From the NCBI GenBank assembly GCA_037074615.1, contig CM073557.1, positions 12,230,501 to 12,294,500 on the forward strand: a DNA stretch of 64,000 bases. Reading direction: 5' to 3'. The notes beneath the pieces are model-generated. The model searched no databases. It had not been told where the DNA came from and worked only from the letters and a program-made list of their open reading frames with translations. Below, piece by piece: positions 10,840 through 23,905 of the stretch (position 1 is its first letter; each line of letters opens with the position of its first letter). The translations under genes and the position numbers were made by a program. The DNA is from Leucaena leucocephala. Its lineage: Eukaryota > Streptophyta > Magnoliopsida > Fabales > Fabaceae.

Positions 10840-11215
10840 TAAGGTTATGGTACAGAATCGAGAGGGTTCTAGTACAAAGCAAAGGGTTCTGGCATAGAGC
10901 ATAAGATTATGGCACAGAATAGAAGGTTATGGCTCAGTGATGCTCTAGTTTAGTTAGACTAAACCCTTAAACAAGTTAGAGATTTGAACTAAAGAGGTTC
11001 CCTCCCTAGTATGAGATATGGGGATGGTGTTCACTACTTAGAGAATGATTCAGACAAGAGACAGTGACACCCATATAAATGGAATGATACCTCATACCTT
11101 ATAGATTTACGAGGTAGTTTTCAAGGAAATAACTACGATAGACTAGTCTTAGTCACCTGTTACCACCAACGTCTCATGTTTCTTAGCACGATATGGCTAG
11201 ACTAAGCAAGATAAC
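10840..11215 (+). other. R-b element internal start with 20-21-bp repeats
   Basis: Downstream of the primer site are about six imperfect 20-21-bp repeats built on GGTTCTGGCACAGAGCATAAG (10840-10945). The same array follows the degenerate primer site of element IV. The rest matches 55060-55285. The block is cut at 11215 by an R-d LTR. Confidence 0.55.
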
Positions 11216-13129
11216 TGTAACATCCCAAAATTTTCCTATATGTATAAGATTGATAGAGGAAAGAGGTTTTGAAAATATTGGGATGGTAAGCAGAATTTAT
11301 GAAACAGATAGAAGTCAAAAAGGAGTCCTGTAGAATTAATTATGAAATTTACAGTGAAATCGGATACCGATAAAGGGTTAAAGGAAATGTGAGGAGTTTT
11401 TATCAAACGTTATGGGTCTCAGAAAATTATGAAACTTTGTAGCAAATTCATTTTATATTAGAATGAATTTCTAAAAATGTTAGAACCATTAAAAGAGGTG
11501 TCTAGCATTTATCCTAAAAATCAGGGTATTCAAGAATATTGGTATAAGGAAAGGGCCTTGGGATTTGTTCCAAGTAGCTATTGGACTTAAAAGAGGTCCA
11601 ATAGGACATGTTATGCAAGCCTAATAAGCCTAAGGAATTGTTATGTGGTCAAAAGAATTTTTAGAATATTTTATGTATTTTTAAAAGATAAAGAATTAAA
11701 GAAAGTCCAAGAAGCATGTGAGGTGTCCTTGTGGGACCCACAAGCTTTACACATGGCACCAAGAAGAGGAAAGGAAGATTATAACATGTGTTAAAATATA
11801 ATAAAATAATATAAGAAATAACTTAGTGATGATTAAGGTTAATTAATCCAAAAACTAACCAATCAAATTCAAGATTAAGCCATCGTAATAATTAGGAAAA
11901 GTGAGGACATTATGGACCCAAAGTGCCAAAATTTTGGCTAAAAATACCCCTCCCATTCTTCACAAAACCGTGCACCCTAGGTTACCTTAGAGAAACTATT
12001 GTCATTTGAAAAATCAACCAAGATAAAGGCAATTCAAGGCACATAGAGATCAAGGTAGTCAAGGCATAAGGTATGTGATCCTTCCTAGTTTATTTAGATG
12101 TATTTTGGAAGGGTAAAACCTAGGTTTTAGTGGTTGGAAATTCCATTAAACCTAGAGTATGCTTGCTGTCCAAATTTTAAGTTAAAGGAGGAAGAAGAAA
12201 ATAAAGGTAGAACTAGGTGATTAAGGTTTAGATAAGTTGGTTCTGATGATTGGTTGTTGAATTAAGTTGTGCTCTTGACTTTGTCATTGATGGAGATATT
12301 CAGCCTAGGTCTGTTCTAGACCAAGAAGAATGAATTTCAATGATCTAATGCTTCAATTTAATTTATATGATGATTTTGTGTAGGATTGGATAGATTTGGA
12401 ACATTGGAAGCATTAGAATTGAAAGTTGTAAGTTTTAAGCCTTATCTGTTACTGTTCATATGCATGAACAGTGATTAGAATTTCATAATTTTGATGCTTC
12501 CAATGGTTTTAAAATGAAAAATTGTGTGGGATAAAGGAGAAAAACAAGTATTGGAATCATTGGAATTAAAAATGAGAATTTTTGAAATAATTATGCCCAT
12601 GTTTTCGGCTCTGTCCAGTAGGCCATGAAGGAGCTGTAATTTCATGATTCTAAGTTCATAAATTGATTTAGAAGATGAAATTGTGTAGGGTAAAGTCAAG
12701 ACACAAATTAATTTAAAGGACAAGGTAGTTAACCACAAATTAAGAAAGATAGGGATTAATTGATTAAGTTAAGTTTAATGTCCTTATATGCCAATTGAGT
12801 TGAATCATGATGAATGAGTGAATATGTGATGTTTAGGATTTGATTGTGTATTCAAGAATACAACCTTACTACAAGGAAAGGTGACAAGAAAAAGGATAAG
12901 GAAAAAGTAGAGCATCAAGGTAGTAAACTTATCTAAACTTGTATGTGTTGAATGTATGGTTGATTGTGTTATGGCTTGATTGATGTTGTTCATATGTAAA
13001 TGCTGAAGCTCTGTGCTATGATTTCTTTGGCCAATTGTATTTCATATGTTACATGGAAGCATGCACATTACATTATGTTGACACAATCACAAGCAAGCAC
13101 TAATACCAAGCATTAATGCATACATTGTC
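11216..13129 (+). mobile_element. R-d LTR, 5' part
   Basis: It starts TGTAACATCCC inside the R-b internal region, after ATAAC. It matches 19480-21570 of the second R-d copy, including the run AAAGAGGTGTCTAGCATTTAT. The TATA position has decayed to CTAAAAATA (about 11938). It is interrupted at about 13130 by a reverse R-b LTR. Confidence 0.65.
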
Positions 13130-14137
13130 TATAACATCCTTCTTTTCTTACATCTTAGGGACCACTTAATAGCATATGGAACCACTTTTAAGGTCATTGA
13201 AATCAAATTACATAATCTGAAATTTTTCTCTCTTGAGTGTTATTCACTGTGTAAATTCCAGAGGAGTGACCTAAATTCAAAAAATCATAACTAATTTTAG
13301 AAAAATCGAAATGAAGTGGTTCAAATTTCTACACAAAGCTAACTTAATTCTCTTTCAGGAAAAAATAAGTTGTTGACCACACCTAGACCAAGTCAACATC
13401 GGTCAATGCTCAAAGTTAACTGTTCATCCAGCATCTTCCCCTGATTCTAGCATTTTTGGTCCCAATTTTGAAAAATCATATCTCCATGTATAGACATCCA
13501 AATAAGACATTCTATATATCAAATCAAAGCTTGACATGTCTACTATTTACTGGAAAAATATCTTACATTTATGCAACCATTTACTATTACTTATTATAGC
13601 TCAAATATCACTGCCTTATCACGAGTTACTGTTCACAGTGACAATTTCCAGCAATCAATATTACATACATCAATCACATATCAATCATACTAAATATTCA
13701 ATTAACTTGTATTCATATATCTGTATCTCCTCCACCTTGAGAAGACATGCTGTAATTGGATTGATATAGAATGGGTGAGATTTCTGGAGAAATCTTAGTA
13801 GCAAACGGAAAATATACAATGTATGCAACTATATGCTTGATGTTACTATGTGTGCACTTAATGATCATTCTTGCATAATGATAACTTACATGCTTCTATG
13901 TCCCTTAATTATAACATATGGCCATAGCATAAAAAGAAACAGAGCATTACTTAATCATACATGCTTCACATCATCAAAGTAAGTAAACATCACATAACAC
14001 ATCCAAACAACATAGGCATACAGGTAGGTAAGTTTACTACCTGACGTGGAACTTTTCCTCTAATTCTTAACCTTTGCTCTAAGGTTCCTTCTTTTCATAG
14101 GTTAGAGCCTTATTCTTAAGCTGGCAAAGTCCCTAAG
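13130..14137 (-). mobile_element. R-b LTR, 3' part, reverse orientation
   Basis: Reverse complement of the 3' half of R-b (compare 17190-18083). It begins at TATAACATCC (LTR end) and runs to 14137, where element II begins with its own TGTAACATCC. Contains the ACTGTTCA motif at 13628 and the AGGTA/TACCT motif at 14026-14042. Confidence 0.65.
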
Positions 14138-15806
14138 TGTAACATCCTTCCTTTCATACGTCTTAGGGACCATTCAGTAGCATTTTGAACCACTTACAAG
14201 ACCTTGGAAGTACATTAGCCAAATCTGGAATCTTACACTTTCTCAAGGTTACTGTTCATATGGTATTCCAGATTATGCAATGAAATTCAAAAAATCATAA
14301 TTAATTATAGAAAACTCAAAATAAAGTGGTTCAAAAAGATACGTGAAGATAACATCTTGAACTTTAAGGAAAAAATAATTTCTAGACCAAATCATTAGCC
14401 AATTGATACAGTTTATTCGTTGAAGTTTACTGTTCATTTGGTCAAAAACTCTGGAAACAGATTCTGGTCCCTTACTTTGGAAATTCATTTCTCTTGATAT
14501 ACACATCCAAATGAAACCGTCTACCTATGCACTTAAAGCTCTGGATGTTTAATACATGCTCATAAAATTTCATGAAATAATTCCTTCATTGGCTTTATCA
14601 AATTAAAGTCACAGTAAAACTGCTTTAGGACCTACATTTTTACTGTTTCACTCTTTTTTCTTTTACTTTCAATAATTGGTCTAGCATACATGAATAATCT
14701 CTTTTGCCTTGTATGAATTCATATACATCATGGGGTTATACAATAATTGTTTCATACAATCTCATCACATAAATAGATGCTTTACATGGCTTTGACATAC
14801 ATGGAAAGTGCATAGCGTATGCTAACATCTTATTTACTTCACTTTTCTTCTTCCATGCTTTAGCTCTTCTCCATGCATACATTATCCATCATGCTTGACC
14901 TAAATTGGTTGGTTATGGGAGAGTGAGATTCTAGAGAATCTCAGTAGCAAACATTACCACTTAAATATGCAAGATGGATGCTAATGCATGATATATAATT
15001 TCATTAAATTTTCTTTGATTAGTGACATGCCATCATGCTATATACTTTCACATAAAGTGCATGGACATGGAAAACATGTATTCACAATCAATTCAACATC
15101 ATTTATCATGTCACAACATCATTCAAATATCATATACATGTCAACATAAAAGCATACCACATCAAGCACATAAAGAGGTAAGTTTACTACCTTGCACTTA
15201 AGCTTTCCTCTTGATCTTTAGCACTTGCTCCCTAGCTTTCCAACCATGAAGCCTTTATGTCAATCACTTCCCAACATCTTCTTGGATTTTTCATGGTCCT
15301 AATCATATTCATATTCATCACATAACTCATTAGGACTCATGAACTCCAATCATGTTCAAGACTAACTTTGTTATACTCTTAATTGTCGTAACTTTCTCTA
15401 ATTTTCACTAATCCACTTGACTCTTGAACAAATTGATGTCTTGACTTTACCCTACACAATTTCATCTTTTGAATCCATTTATGAGCTTAGAATCATGAAA
15501 TTCTAGATCCTTCATGGCCTGCTGTACAGAATTGAACATAAGCATACAATTCTTTCAAAAATTCTCATTTTGATTCTAATGCTTCCCATACTTGTTTTTC
15601 CACTTTACTCCACACAACTTTTCATTTTAAAACGATTGGACCATCCAAATCATGAAATTCCAATCATTGTTCATTCAAGTGAATAGTAACCATAAGGAAT
15701 CTTAAAGACTACAACCTTGAGATTTTAATGTTTTCAAGGTTCAAAACCTTTCCAATCCTCTTTCCACTATCAGATTATACCAATAGGGAAAAATTAGGAT
15801 ATGACA
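14138..15806 (-). mobile_element. 3' LTR of element II (R-a with internal deletion)
   Basis: It runs from TGTAACATCC (14138) to GGATATGACA (15806), 1669 bp. Compared with the 3339-bp LTR at 58256-61594, about 1.67 kb is missing between the first 55 bp and the GGATTGGAAAGG segment. The loss covers U3, TATA and leader. The 5' LTR at 25317-27003 has the same deletion, which supports their being a pair. Confidence 0.8.
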
Positions 15807-15840
15807 TATCTACCCCCTTAAAATAAATTTCGTCCTTAAA
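15807..15840 (-). promoter_or_regulatory. Polypurine tract region, element II
   Basis: On the minus strand this reads TTTTAAGGGGGTAGATA just before the LTR start, preceded by an AAGGACGAAATTTAT motif. It is the counterpart of 4541-4570 in element I. Confidence 0.75.
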
Positions 15841-15986
15841 ATTTGCTTAGCACCTTGATCAATAATTGGGGTATCTATCTCTTATATTTTATCTTGACAT
15901 CTTAGCGGAGTACTTTTCATATTCATAATTTTTCATATATTTACTATGATTATTCTTCTGTTCTGAATCAACTTACTCAGAGTTGA
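15841..15986 (-). other. Element II internal 3' end, left of the nested LTR
   Basis: Non-coding internal sequence matching 4385-4540 of element I in reverse. It ends with GTTGA (15982-15986), one half of the target duplication of the inserted solo LTR. Confidence 0.65.
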
Positions 15987-16735
15987 TGTCATATCCCAAT
16001 TTTTAGGCCTAGAAGCCTAGTATGTAGCCTAAAAAAGGAAGGCTACTAGACCCTATTGTGCAGGAGTCCCAGAAGTATACAGATGATGTTCAGGGACTAA
16101 ACTGCAAGTCAAAATTTAGGAAAAATAGTGAAAGTCCCTGTGGGCAAAAAGAAGAAGTAAGAGGTGTTTCTTGGGAACTGAGCCACCAAAGTGCTTGGGC
16201 TTGGTTTAAAACCCAAGATGGCAATCCAAGGTCCAAAAACGTAGCCCAAGAGGGATGTGGGCCCAAGAGGCATTAAAATATTATTTTAGTACTTTTTCAA
16301 TAAGGTAAAGTGACCCGGTCAAAGATAGAATTGGGGAAAGTAATCTGGAATCATGAGATGGCATAAAGGCCCACAAGGCGCCACATGGCATGATTACAGT
16401 AAAAAAAGAAAAGCCAAGGACACATGTCATGATTACAGGAAAAGGAGAAAAAGCAAGAGGACATGTGGCACAATCTCGGTCGTTCATTCAGGGAAAAGAC
16501 TCTGGAATTCTCTAGAAAGGCTGAGTCAGCTGGTAAGGTGTCCCAAGGGCCCCACCATTGTGCCACATACCCCATGAGGTCTCCCCTGAGGTGTCCTTGG
16601 ATGATATCATTAGTGGTGAGTCAAAAAGGAGGGTGATGTCATCATGATGATGCAAGCAAAGCTTCTTGAGGAAGCAAGCAATCTGAGCCATTAATCACGA
16701 TTCGATCTGAGCCATCCATTCCACCTCCCTCTACC

Positions 16736-16743
16736 TATAAATA
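16736..16743 (+). promoter_or_regulatory. TATA box of the solo R-b LTR
   Basis: TATAAATA followed by GACCCTTCCCCCTC; the same box and context are at 53789-53796 in the second R-b LTR. Confidence 0.6.
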
Positions 16744-16784
16744 GACCCTTCCCCCTCCCATTTCAAGCCACACGATGGCCAAGA

Positions 16785-16860
16785 GCCAAAGGGAGAAGAG
16801 AAAGAAGAGAGATAGAGAGAAATAGAAAGAGAAAGAAAGGAAAGAAAGGAAGGAGTTCTA
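16785..16860 (+). repeat. Purine-only leader tract (GA-rich)
   Basis: About 75 bases that are almost entirely A and G, with GAAAGAAAGG-type repeats. It starts roughly 45 bp after the TATA box. The homologous tract is at 53835-53900. Confidence 0.6.
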
Positions 16861-18083
16861 GTGGAGCCAGGAGCAGTCTAAGGAGCTGAGAGACTGGGCA
16901 GAGCTTAGGAATGAGGTAAGTAAGTTATCTAGTCCCTGCTCTAATAAAGTAGATGATTGCTCTTAGTGGTTAGAATAGATAAATATCTCTATTAATAAAG
17001 TTAGCTATAGAGAGAAAGAAAGTTAGGGGAATGTCAGAATAAGGATATTACCCCTAATTAAGCATGAGTTAAGTAGAGCTATACTGGATAATAATAAAGA
17101 TATTATTATGCTATGTATAGGCTCTAACATATGAAAATAAAGAACCTTAGAGACAAGGCTAAGAGCTAGAAGGAAAGGTTCCATGCCAGGTAGTAGACTT
17201 ACCTACTTGTATGCTTATACTACTTGGATGTTTTATGTGATATTTTCTTACCTTGATAATGTGAGGCATGTATGATTAAGTAATGCTCTGTTTCTTTTTA
17301 TACTATGGCCATATCCTATAGTTAAGTAACATGGAAGCATATATGCTCTCATGATGCAAGCATGATCATTAAGTACACATATAGTAACATCAAGCATATA
17401 GTTGCATACGTTGTATGGTTTCCGTTTGCTACTGAGATTTCCCTAGAAATCTCACCCCTTCCATATCAATCCCATTACAGCAGGTCTTTTCAAGATGGAG
17501 GAGATAAAGATGCATGAAGAAATGTTAATTGCTTAGCATGATTGATATGTGATTCATGTATGTATAATTGCTGGAAATTGTCACTGTGAACAGTAACTCG
17601 TGGTGAGGCAGTGACAATTGAGCTGCACTTATGAATAGTAAATGATTTAATAAATGTATGATATTTTACCAGTAAATAGTAGACATGCCAAGATTTGATT
17701 TGGTATATAGAACGTATTATTTGGATGTTTACACATAGAGATATTATTTATCAAAATTGGGACCAAAATGCTGGAATCAAGGACAGGATGCTTGAGGAAC
17801 AGTGATTTTGGAATATTGACCAAAGTTGACCTGGTCAAGGCGTGGTCAATGAGTCTTTTTTCCCTGAAAGATCATTATGTTAGCTTCGTGTAGCAATTTT
17901 TTTTTATTTTTCTAGAATTAGTTATGATTTTTTGAAGTCAGGTTACTCCTTTGGAATTTGCACAGTAAACAGTATTCGCTAAGAGTAAAATTTCAGATTC
18001 AGTAATTTGACTTCAATAGCCTTAGAAGTGGTTTCAGCTGCTACCATGTGGTCCCTAAGACATAAGAAAAGGAGGATGTTTTA

Positions 18084-19459
18084 GTTGAACTCCCGTTCAT
18101 TCTATTACTTACTTTTTTCTTATGCATTTATCTATATATTGACTGCTCACCATACTAAACTTGTGAGCAGTGTCCATTTCTTTCATATTAAACTCTCTCG
18201 AATACTGCTATATTTAGGAGTTTCTATTAACAGCTCATCATACTTTTTAGAGAAATCATTTATGACTCATCTGAGTATCTAGCGGAATTCTATGAACATC
18301 CGCACAACTTTATCTTTCATTTTCATACCATCATACATTTATGTTCTTCTTATCATCTTTAATAACTCATCATAATACAGAGAGAGGACTTATATCACTA
18401 TTCTTTCTTTCATTGCTCTACTACTAAACAGGAGCACATAGGAGCATATAGGAGCACATACTCTAACATGCATAATGCCTGGGAAGCATGTTGTAGGACT
18501 ATATACCTGCTCATGAATGCAAAGATCTAACATCAGAGCTCAAGCATTCCTTCTCTTAATATGCACAACTCTAACACTCGGAGCTTGCACAGCTTTATCA
18601 CATAGAGCTTGCACTACTCTAATATTTAGAGCTTTAGCATATTTTACAAATATAACATAATAATGCCTGGTATTTTATGCAAGGAGTGAAAGCTCTCATT
18701 TGCTCTTTCATCTGTAATATAACATTTAAACATCTTATCCCTTTCAAAAATAGAGCCTCTCAATCTGTTTATAGGGCTAGCTATAAAGTCACTTCATATT
18801 GTACTTCTTAACATATCTTTCATAACATAACTCATTACATACTTTTCATAACATATCTCATTTCATCTCTTTCATGTCATAAAATGGCATATCTGGCCAA
18901 ATCTGGCTATATCATAGTCAATCTTTCAAATCCATTTCATTTGGACTTGACATAAGGGTTCTAGTCTCTTACTGTTCATAACCCTTTCTAACTTTTCATA
19001 GCTCTTTCTATCATCTTACATAACTCTGTACATATAGGACAACTTCTATGGTATTTCTTTCTTTTCTATAACTTCCCAAGGGGTCACCCATCCTTAGACT
19101 ACCATTGCCTGAGCACGCTTAACTAAAGTGTGCAAATAAAAATCTAAAGCACTGATACTTACAGGCTCCAATCCTGGTACTTTACTATCTTAAACACATC
19201 TTATACTATCTCTCTTGGGTCTATCTGACCTTCTAATCTCTTTATCCTCATATGAAGGATCTATTTACCTTTCATTCTTATTCTTTGTAATCTTATCGTA
19301 GGGATCTATTTATTCTCATTTGACCTTTTCTCATATCTTACGAGTAAATTATTGGTACTCAGGTTAACTACTTTAACTTTGATCATTTAGTTCTTGTTGT
19401 GTGTACGAAGATTCTGAGTTCAGTCCCTAATAGTAATAAGGCTATTACAATATTCTTTA
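18084..19459 (-). other. Element II internal region, middle part
   Basis: Continues the non-coding internal sequence after the nested solo LTR, matching 4380 down to about 2930 of element I in reverse. It includes the AGAGCT-type short repeats at about 18525-18640. No coding frame was found. The last bases before 19459 diverge from the other copies, marking a deletion at the edge of the next nested LTR. Confidence 0.6.
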
Positions 19460-20452
19460 GACATCAGAATCAGATGGGATATTATAGGAAATTTCCATAT
19501 TTAATATAAGAATTTATAAAGTTTATAGAGTCAAAAAAGGAATCCTGTAGAAGCCTTGTGGGATTTTACGGTGAAATAAAATACCCGATAAATAGGATCA
19601 GGTAAGATTTATTGTGAATTGTGCCATAAAGGTCATAAGGCTAATGAGCTCATACCAAGGACCAAATGGTTCCATAATGAGCCCAATAAATTAGTGAGAC
19701 AGTTATGTGGGCTAGAGTCCAGAGTAGTCCAGGAAAAGTGCAAAATTACGAAAATGCCCCTGGATGCCCCTATTATACCAGTGATGGATGGAGGGTATAC
19801 TGGTCATTATGGACAAGTCAAAAATGTGTAAGATGGTATAAAGATGATTAATTAGAGCCAGTGAATACTCTGATGATGTTTAAAAAGACGATAATGCCCT
19901 TTGAGAAATGAAAGTAAAATCAGACACCGATAAAGGGTTAAAGGAAATGTAGGAAATTTTTATCAGGCTTCTGGGTCTCAAAAAATTATGAGACTTTACA
20001 GGGAATTCATTTTATATTAGAATGAATTTCTAAAAATGTTAGAACCATTAAAAGAGGTGTCTAGCATTTATTTTAAAATTATGATATTTTAAGAATATCG
20101 GTATAAGAAAAGTACCTTGGGATTTGTGCCAATTAGCTATTGGACCCAAGGAAGGCCTATGGCAGCCCATTAAGTCCCAAGAGTTATCTTGGAGCCCAAG
20201 TCCAATAATAAATAATTGATAAATTTTTGAAAAGAAAAAGAAAAAGATACAGTGTGAATTGTGGCTTGCATATGGTGGGACTCACACACCCACACACTTG
20301 GCGTCCAAGACAAGGGGTAGGAGAAAATTTTTATCATGTGGATTTATGTCAAGTTGGCTTGGAAAGTAAGCTTGATGTAAGAACAAATATGAGCCATTAG
20401 ATCAAATGGTGTACAAAGTGATCTTGGCCATTCATTTTCCATGGAATTTTTC

Positions 20453-20460
20453 TATAAATA
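20453..20460 (+). promoter_or_regulatory. TATA box of the nested R-d LTR
   Basis: TATAAATA in the context TTTTTCTATAAATAGCC, aligned with the boxes at 5233 and 59536. Confidence 0.6.
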
Positions 20461-20518
20461 GCCTATCCATTCTGCAACCAAACCGTGAGCAAAGAACCCT
20501 TGGGCAAACTCTTGCAAA

Positions 20519-20575
20519 ATGAAAACTCAAGCCAAGACAAAGAAGATTCAAGGTTCCAAAGTTCAAGCAAGCTAG
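20519..20575 (+). CDS. Leader micro-ORF (18 codons), R-d LTR
   Basis: ATG 59 bp after the TATA box, 18 codons, start MKTQAKTKKIQGSK, TAG stop. It differs from the 5298 copy by a few codons but keeps length, start and stop. A splice-donor-like AAAGGTAAGC follows ten bases later. It may be peptide-coding or a conserved leader RNA. Confidence 0.35.
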   Translation: MKTQAKTKKIQGSKVQAS

Positions 20576-23500
20576 AGATTAAAGGTAAGCAATCTCTCCT
20601 AGCTTATTTTCCTTTGATGTGGGAGCTTGAACTTAGGGTTTTCATGGGAGAAAAGTTGAGTTTTATCTAAGGGAAGGTGCTACCCAAAAACCTTAGATGA
20701 AAGGGGAAAGAAGAAATTAAAGTTAGAAACATATGATTGAAGCTTAAACAAGCTAGTTAAGTGATTGGTTGTTGAATCAAGTTGATATTCTTGACTTTGC
20801 CAAGAGTGAACCTGTTCGGTCTGCACTATTCATGAGTGAAGGAAATTGAACTTCAATGATTTAATGCTTCCATTGAGTTTGTATGATGATTTTGTGTAGG
20901 ATTGGAAAGGTTTTGAACCTTGAAAGCATTGAAATTCCAAGATTGTAGTTTTTGAAACCCTTGGCTGGTACTGTTCACATGCATGAACAGTGATTGGAAT
21001 TTCATGATTTTGATGGTTTCAATGGTTTTAACTTTGGGATAAAGTGAAGAAACAAGTATGGGAAGCATCAGAATCAAAATGAGAATTTTTGAAAGAATTG
21101 AGTGCAGTTTTGGTTCTGTACAGCATGTGATAAAGGAGCTGGAATTTCATGATTATAAGCTCATAAATGGATTCAAAAGAGGAAATTGTGTAGGGTAAAG
21201 TCAAGGCATCAATTGATTCAAAGACCAAGTCCATTAGTTGAGATTAAGGAATGTTAATGGGCTTAATGTTCAAGAAGAAGTTATGTTAGTTAAAGCGAGT
21301 TTAATGCTCAAGGAAGTTAGATTGTGATGAATGAATGATTATGTGATGTTAGGAATTGATTGTTATGCTCCAATAGAGGCAGACACATGTTCAAGAAAAG
21401 TGAGAAGAAGGAAGCAAGATAAGGAGAAAGAAAGTCAAGTGCTCAAGGTAGTAAACTTATCCTAAACTTGTATGCATTGAATGTTATGCTTGATTGTGCT
21501 ATGGCTTGATTGACACAATAGTAACACTTTCACAAGCAAGCACAAGTAGTTACATTAATGCATGCATTGTTTAGTAATGTTTGCTACTGAGATTTTCCCA
21601 GAAATCTCATCCCTTTCCATGTAATCCTAATCCCACAGGTTTATGAATGATGAAAGAGGATGATGAAGCATGAAGAAAAGCTAGGGATTGGATAGTATAT
21701 ATGTTATGTGAATGTGTAATGTTGTCGTATGACCAATGTAAGCAGTGATGGTCATGATGTAATGAAAAATAGTAAATGATGGAATAAATGTATGAAATTT
21801 TACATATATTTAGATGACATGTCCAGCTTTGTTTTGACACCAAGAATGATTTATTTGGATGTTTGTACAAAGAGAAATGATTTTCCAAAGTAAGGGACCA
21901 GAATCTGTTTCCAGGATTTTTGACTAAATGAACTGTAAATTTTGGCGAATAACCTGTATTAATTAGCTAATAATTTGGTCTGGAATTTATTTTTCCCTTA
22001 AGTTTCAAGATGTTACGTTCATGTATATTTTTGAACCACTTCATTTCAAGTTTTCTTAAATTAATTATGATTTTTTGAAGTTCATTGCGTAGTCTGGAAT
22101 ACCATATGAACGATAACCCGAGAAAGAGTAAAATTCCATATTTGGCTAATGGACTTCCAAGGTTTTGTAAGTGGTTCTAAATGCTACTGAATGGTCCCTA
22201 AGATGTATAAAAGTAAGGATGTTACATAATCCAATTGACAAAGTTACAAGGTTTGTCACTTCTACATAGTTGTTAACTCCACAAATAATTCCCCAAAAAT
22301 TATCACAAAATCCAATATTATCTATTAGGACTTTACTCATTTCCTCTATCGCTTAGGAACTTCTCATATCATTCTTATCTTTTATAACTTTACTATATAT
22401 ATTACTGCAGAGAGCTACACAGGCTCTATCATGCACATGTCCATCATTATCTATGTATCTCATCTGAAGAATATTACTCTACATGAGCTATGTTGTTCAT
22501 CTCTTGGTTTCATTTCAAAAGTAATATTACTCTATCGCAAGAGCAATCTACCTCTATTGCAACAACATTAACTTATATCACTCATAATTTGCTCCTTCTT
22601 GGGGCCACATCATTCATACATCTTACCCCTACTGAAGGGATATATCCTGAGTATCATAATCATTTATCTGTAAACTCACTATTAATCTCATTCTCTATTC
22701 CATTGACTATCATTGTCTAATCATAAATTCTCTTTCTATCTTTTGAGAATCAAGTAGCTAACTTTCTAGTTTAGCACTTTGCTATTGCTTCATCCTTGCT
22801 AAGTTAAATCATCTAATTGTATGTCGTAGGGCATGGGAGCAACATAACTTTCTCATCTGATATACGCTACCCTGTATGTACTGTGTGAGGGGAGTATTCA
22901 TTCATCATAGCATACTCAACATGCATGTATGCAAGGAGATGCAATCATTTAAACAATCTCTAACATGTGTGTCCTCATATGACAACTATAAGGAGATGCA
23001 ACTTATCATCATAACTTATGCCAACATAAGCCATATCACTATCACATACATTTGCTCAACCATCCCTTATACTCACATTGCAATTAGGCAATTAACTAGG
23101 TAGACTTTAAAACATTCTATCCCTTAATCACCTTAATCACTAGGTCCTGATCATTTATTTAGGAACCTGAATCATTTACTTATTTCACTTAGTCTGCCAC
23201 ATTACCCTCTTATTAGGGTATAGACTCAACCCTTTTTTACTCTTTCTTACATAAGGAATAGGGAAGTCACTTTACCTTTGAATATGTGGCTACCTTACTT
23301 TCTTTAAACCTCATAAACTTCTTTCTCTTAGCTTACATATATCTTTTTCTACTAATCCTCAACCAATTTCTAAGGCAATTTATCTTTAGCTTACATCTCT
23401 AGTATCCTATTTATTTATTTAGGAATCAGAGATAGCTTATCATATCAGGCTATCTTACTAGGCCATACTCATTCTTATCATAATATTTCTGATTGCCTGT

Positions 23501-23689
23501 AAGACTTCCATGTCTCTAAACTGAAGAACTTTTGTGTCCTTGGCCTCACTGTAATCTATCTGTAATCCATAACTAAGTCAATTGTCTTCTTTCAGCTAAT
23601 TGAGGAAAGTTTTTTCTCATATATTTATGCCATTTGAACTTTTAAGTTTTCCCTTATCCTCCTGGATTACTAACAGGTGAGGAAGTATC

Positions 23690-23905
23690 TCTTATTAAGC
23701 CTCAGTATTCATGTGAATGAACTCGGCTAAGTATTCATCAAAAGGGTTCTCTTTCCTTTGCTCTAACCCTTAACTTCATGCTTACCTCTCTCTAATTGAG
23801 AGGAATACTTCTTTTAAACTCTTTGAGAAAAACTTCTCAAGTGAGCAAATCATTCTCCATCTCGTATGGAGTAACTTTTATATCTCTCTGTATCTCTTAA
23901 CTCTT
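23690..23905 (-). pseudogene. Gag-like remnant, element II
   Basis: On the minus strand one frame reads with a TGA, then EVFLKEFKRSIPL, a TAG, and REVSMKLRVRAKEREPF. After two TGA codons, a frame change leads to the EYLAEF-equivalent. The order of aromatic, IPL, RE and acidic EF blocks resembles the plant Ty3/gypsy Gag core. The same frame is read in element I (1411-1630). Stops show it is not functional. Confidence 0.45.

Larger units (their letters stand above)
15987..18083 (+). mobile_element. Solo R-b LTR with target duplication GTTGA
   Basis: It begins TGTCATATCC and ends GGATGTTTTA, 2097 bp. GTTGA occurs on both sides (15982-15986 and 18084-18088), and the element II sequence is continuous across it when it is removed. 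Contents in order: U3, TATAAATA at 16736, purine-rich leader, a splice-donor-like GTAAGT at 16916, the AGGTA/TACCT motif at 17188, a perfect hairpin at 17433-17454 and ACTGTTCA-type motifs. No internal region is present, so it arose by LTR-LTR recombination. Confidence 0.88.
19460..22228 (+). mobile_element. R-d LTR nested in element II
   Basis: It ends GGATGTTACA at 22228. Its start is degraded; homology to 11216 onward is clear from about 19480. About 290 bp of element II present in other copies is missing at the left edge, so no target duplication can be read. TATAAATA lies at 20453, a leader micro-ORF at 20519, a splice-donor-like GTAAGC at 20585 and the hairpin at 21588-21609. No primer site follows, so it is probably a solo LTR. 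Confidence 0.7.

Noticed and set aside
16353..16577. Overlapping 74-codon frames on both strands
   Set aside because: They fall in the U3 of the R-b LTR; the copy at 53373-53630 keeps an open frame only by chance and there is no domain or start context.
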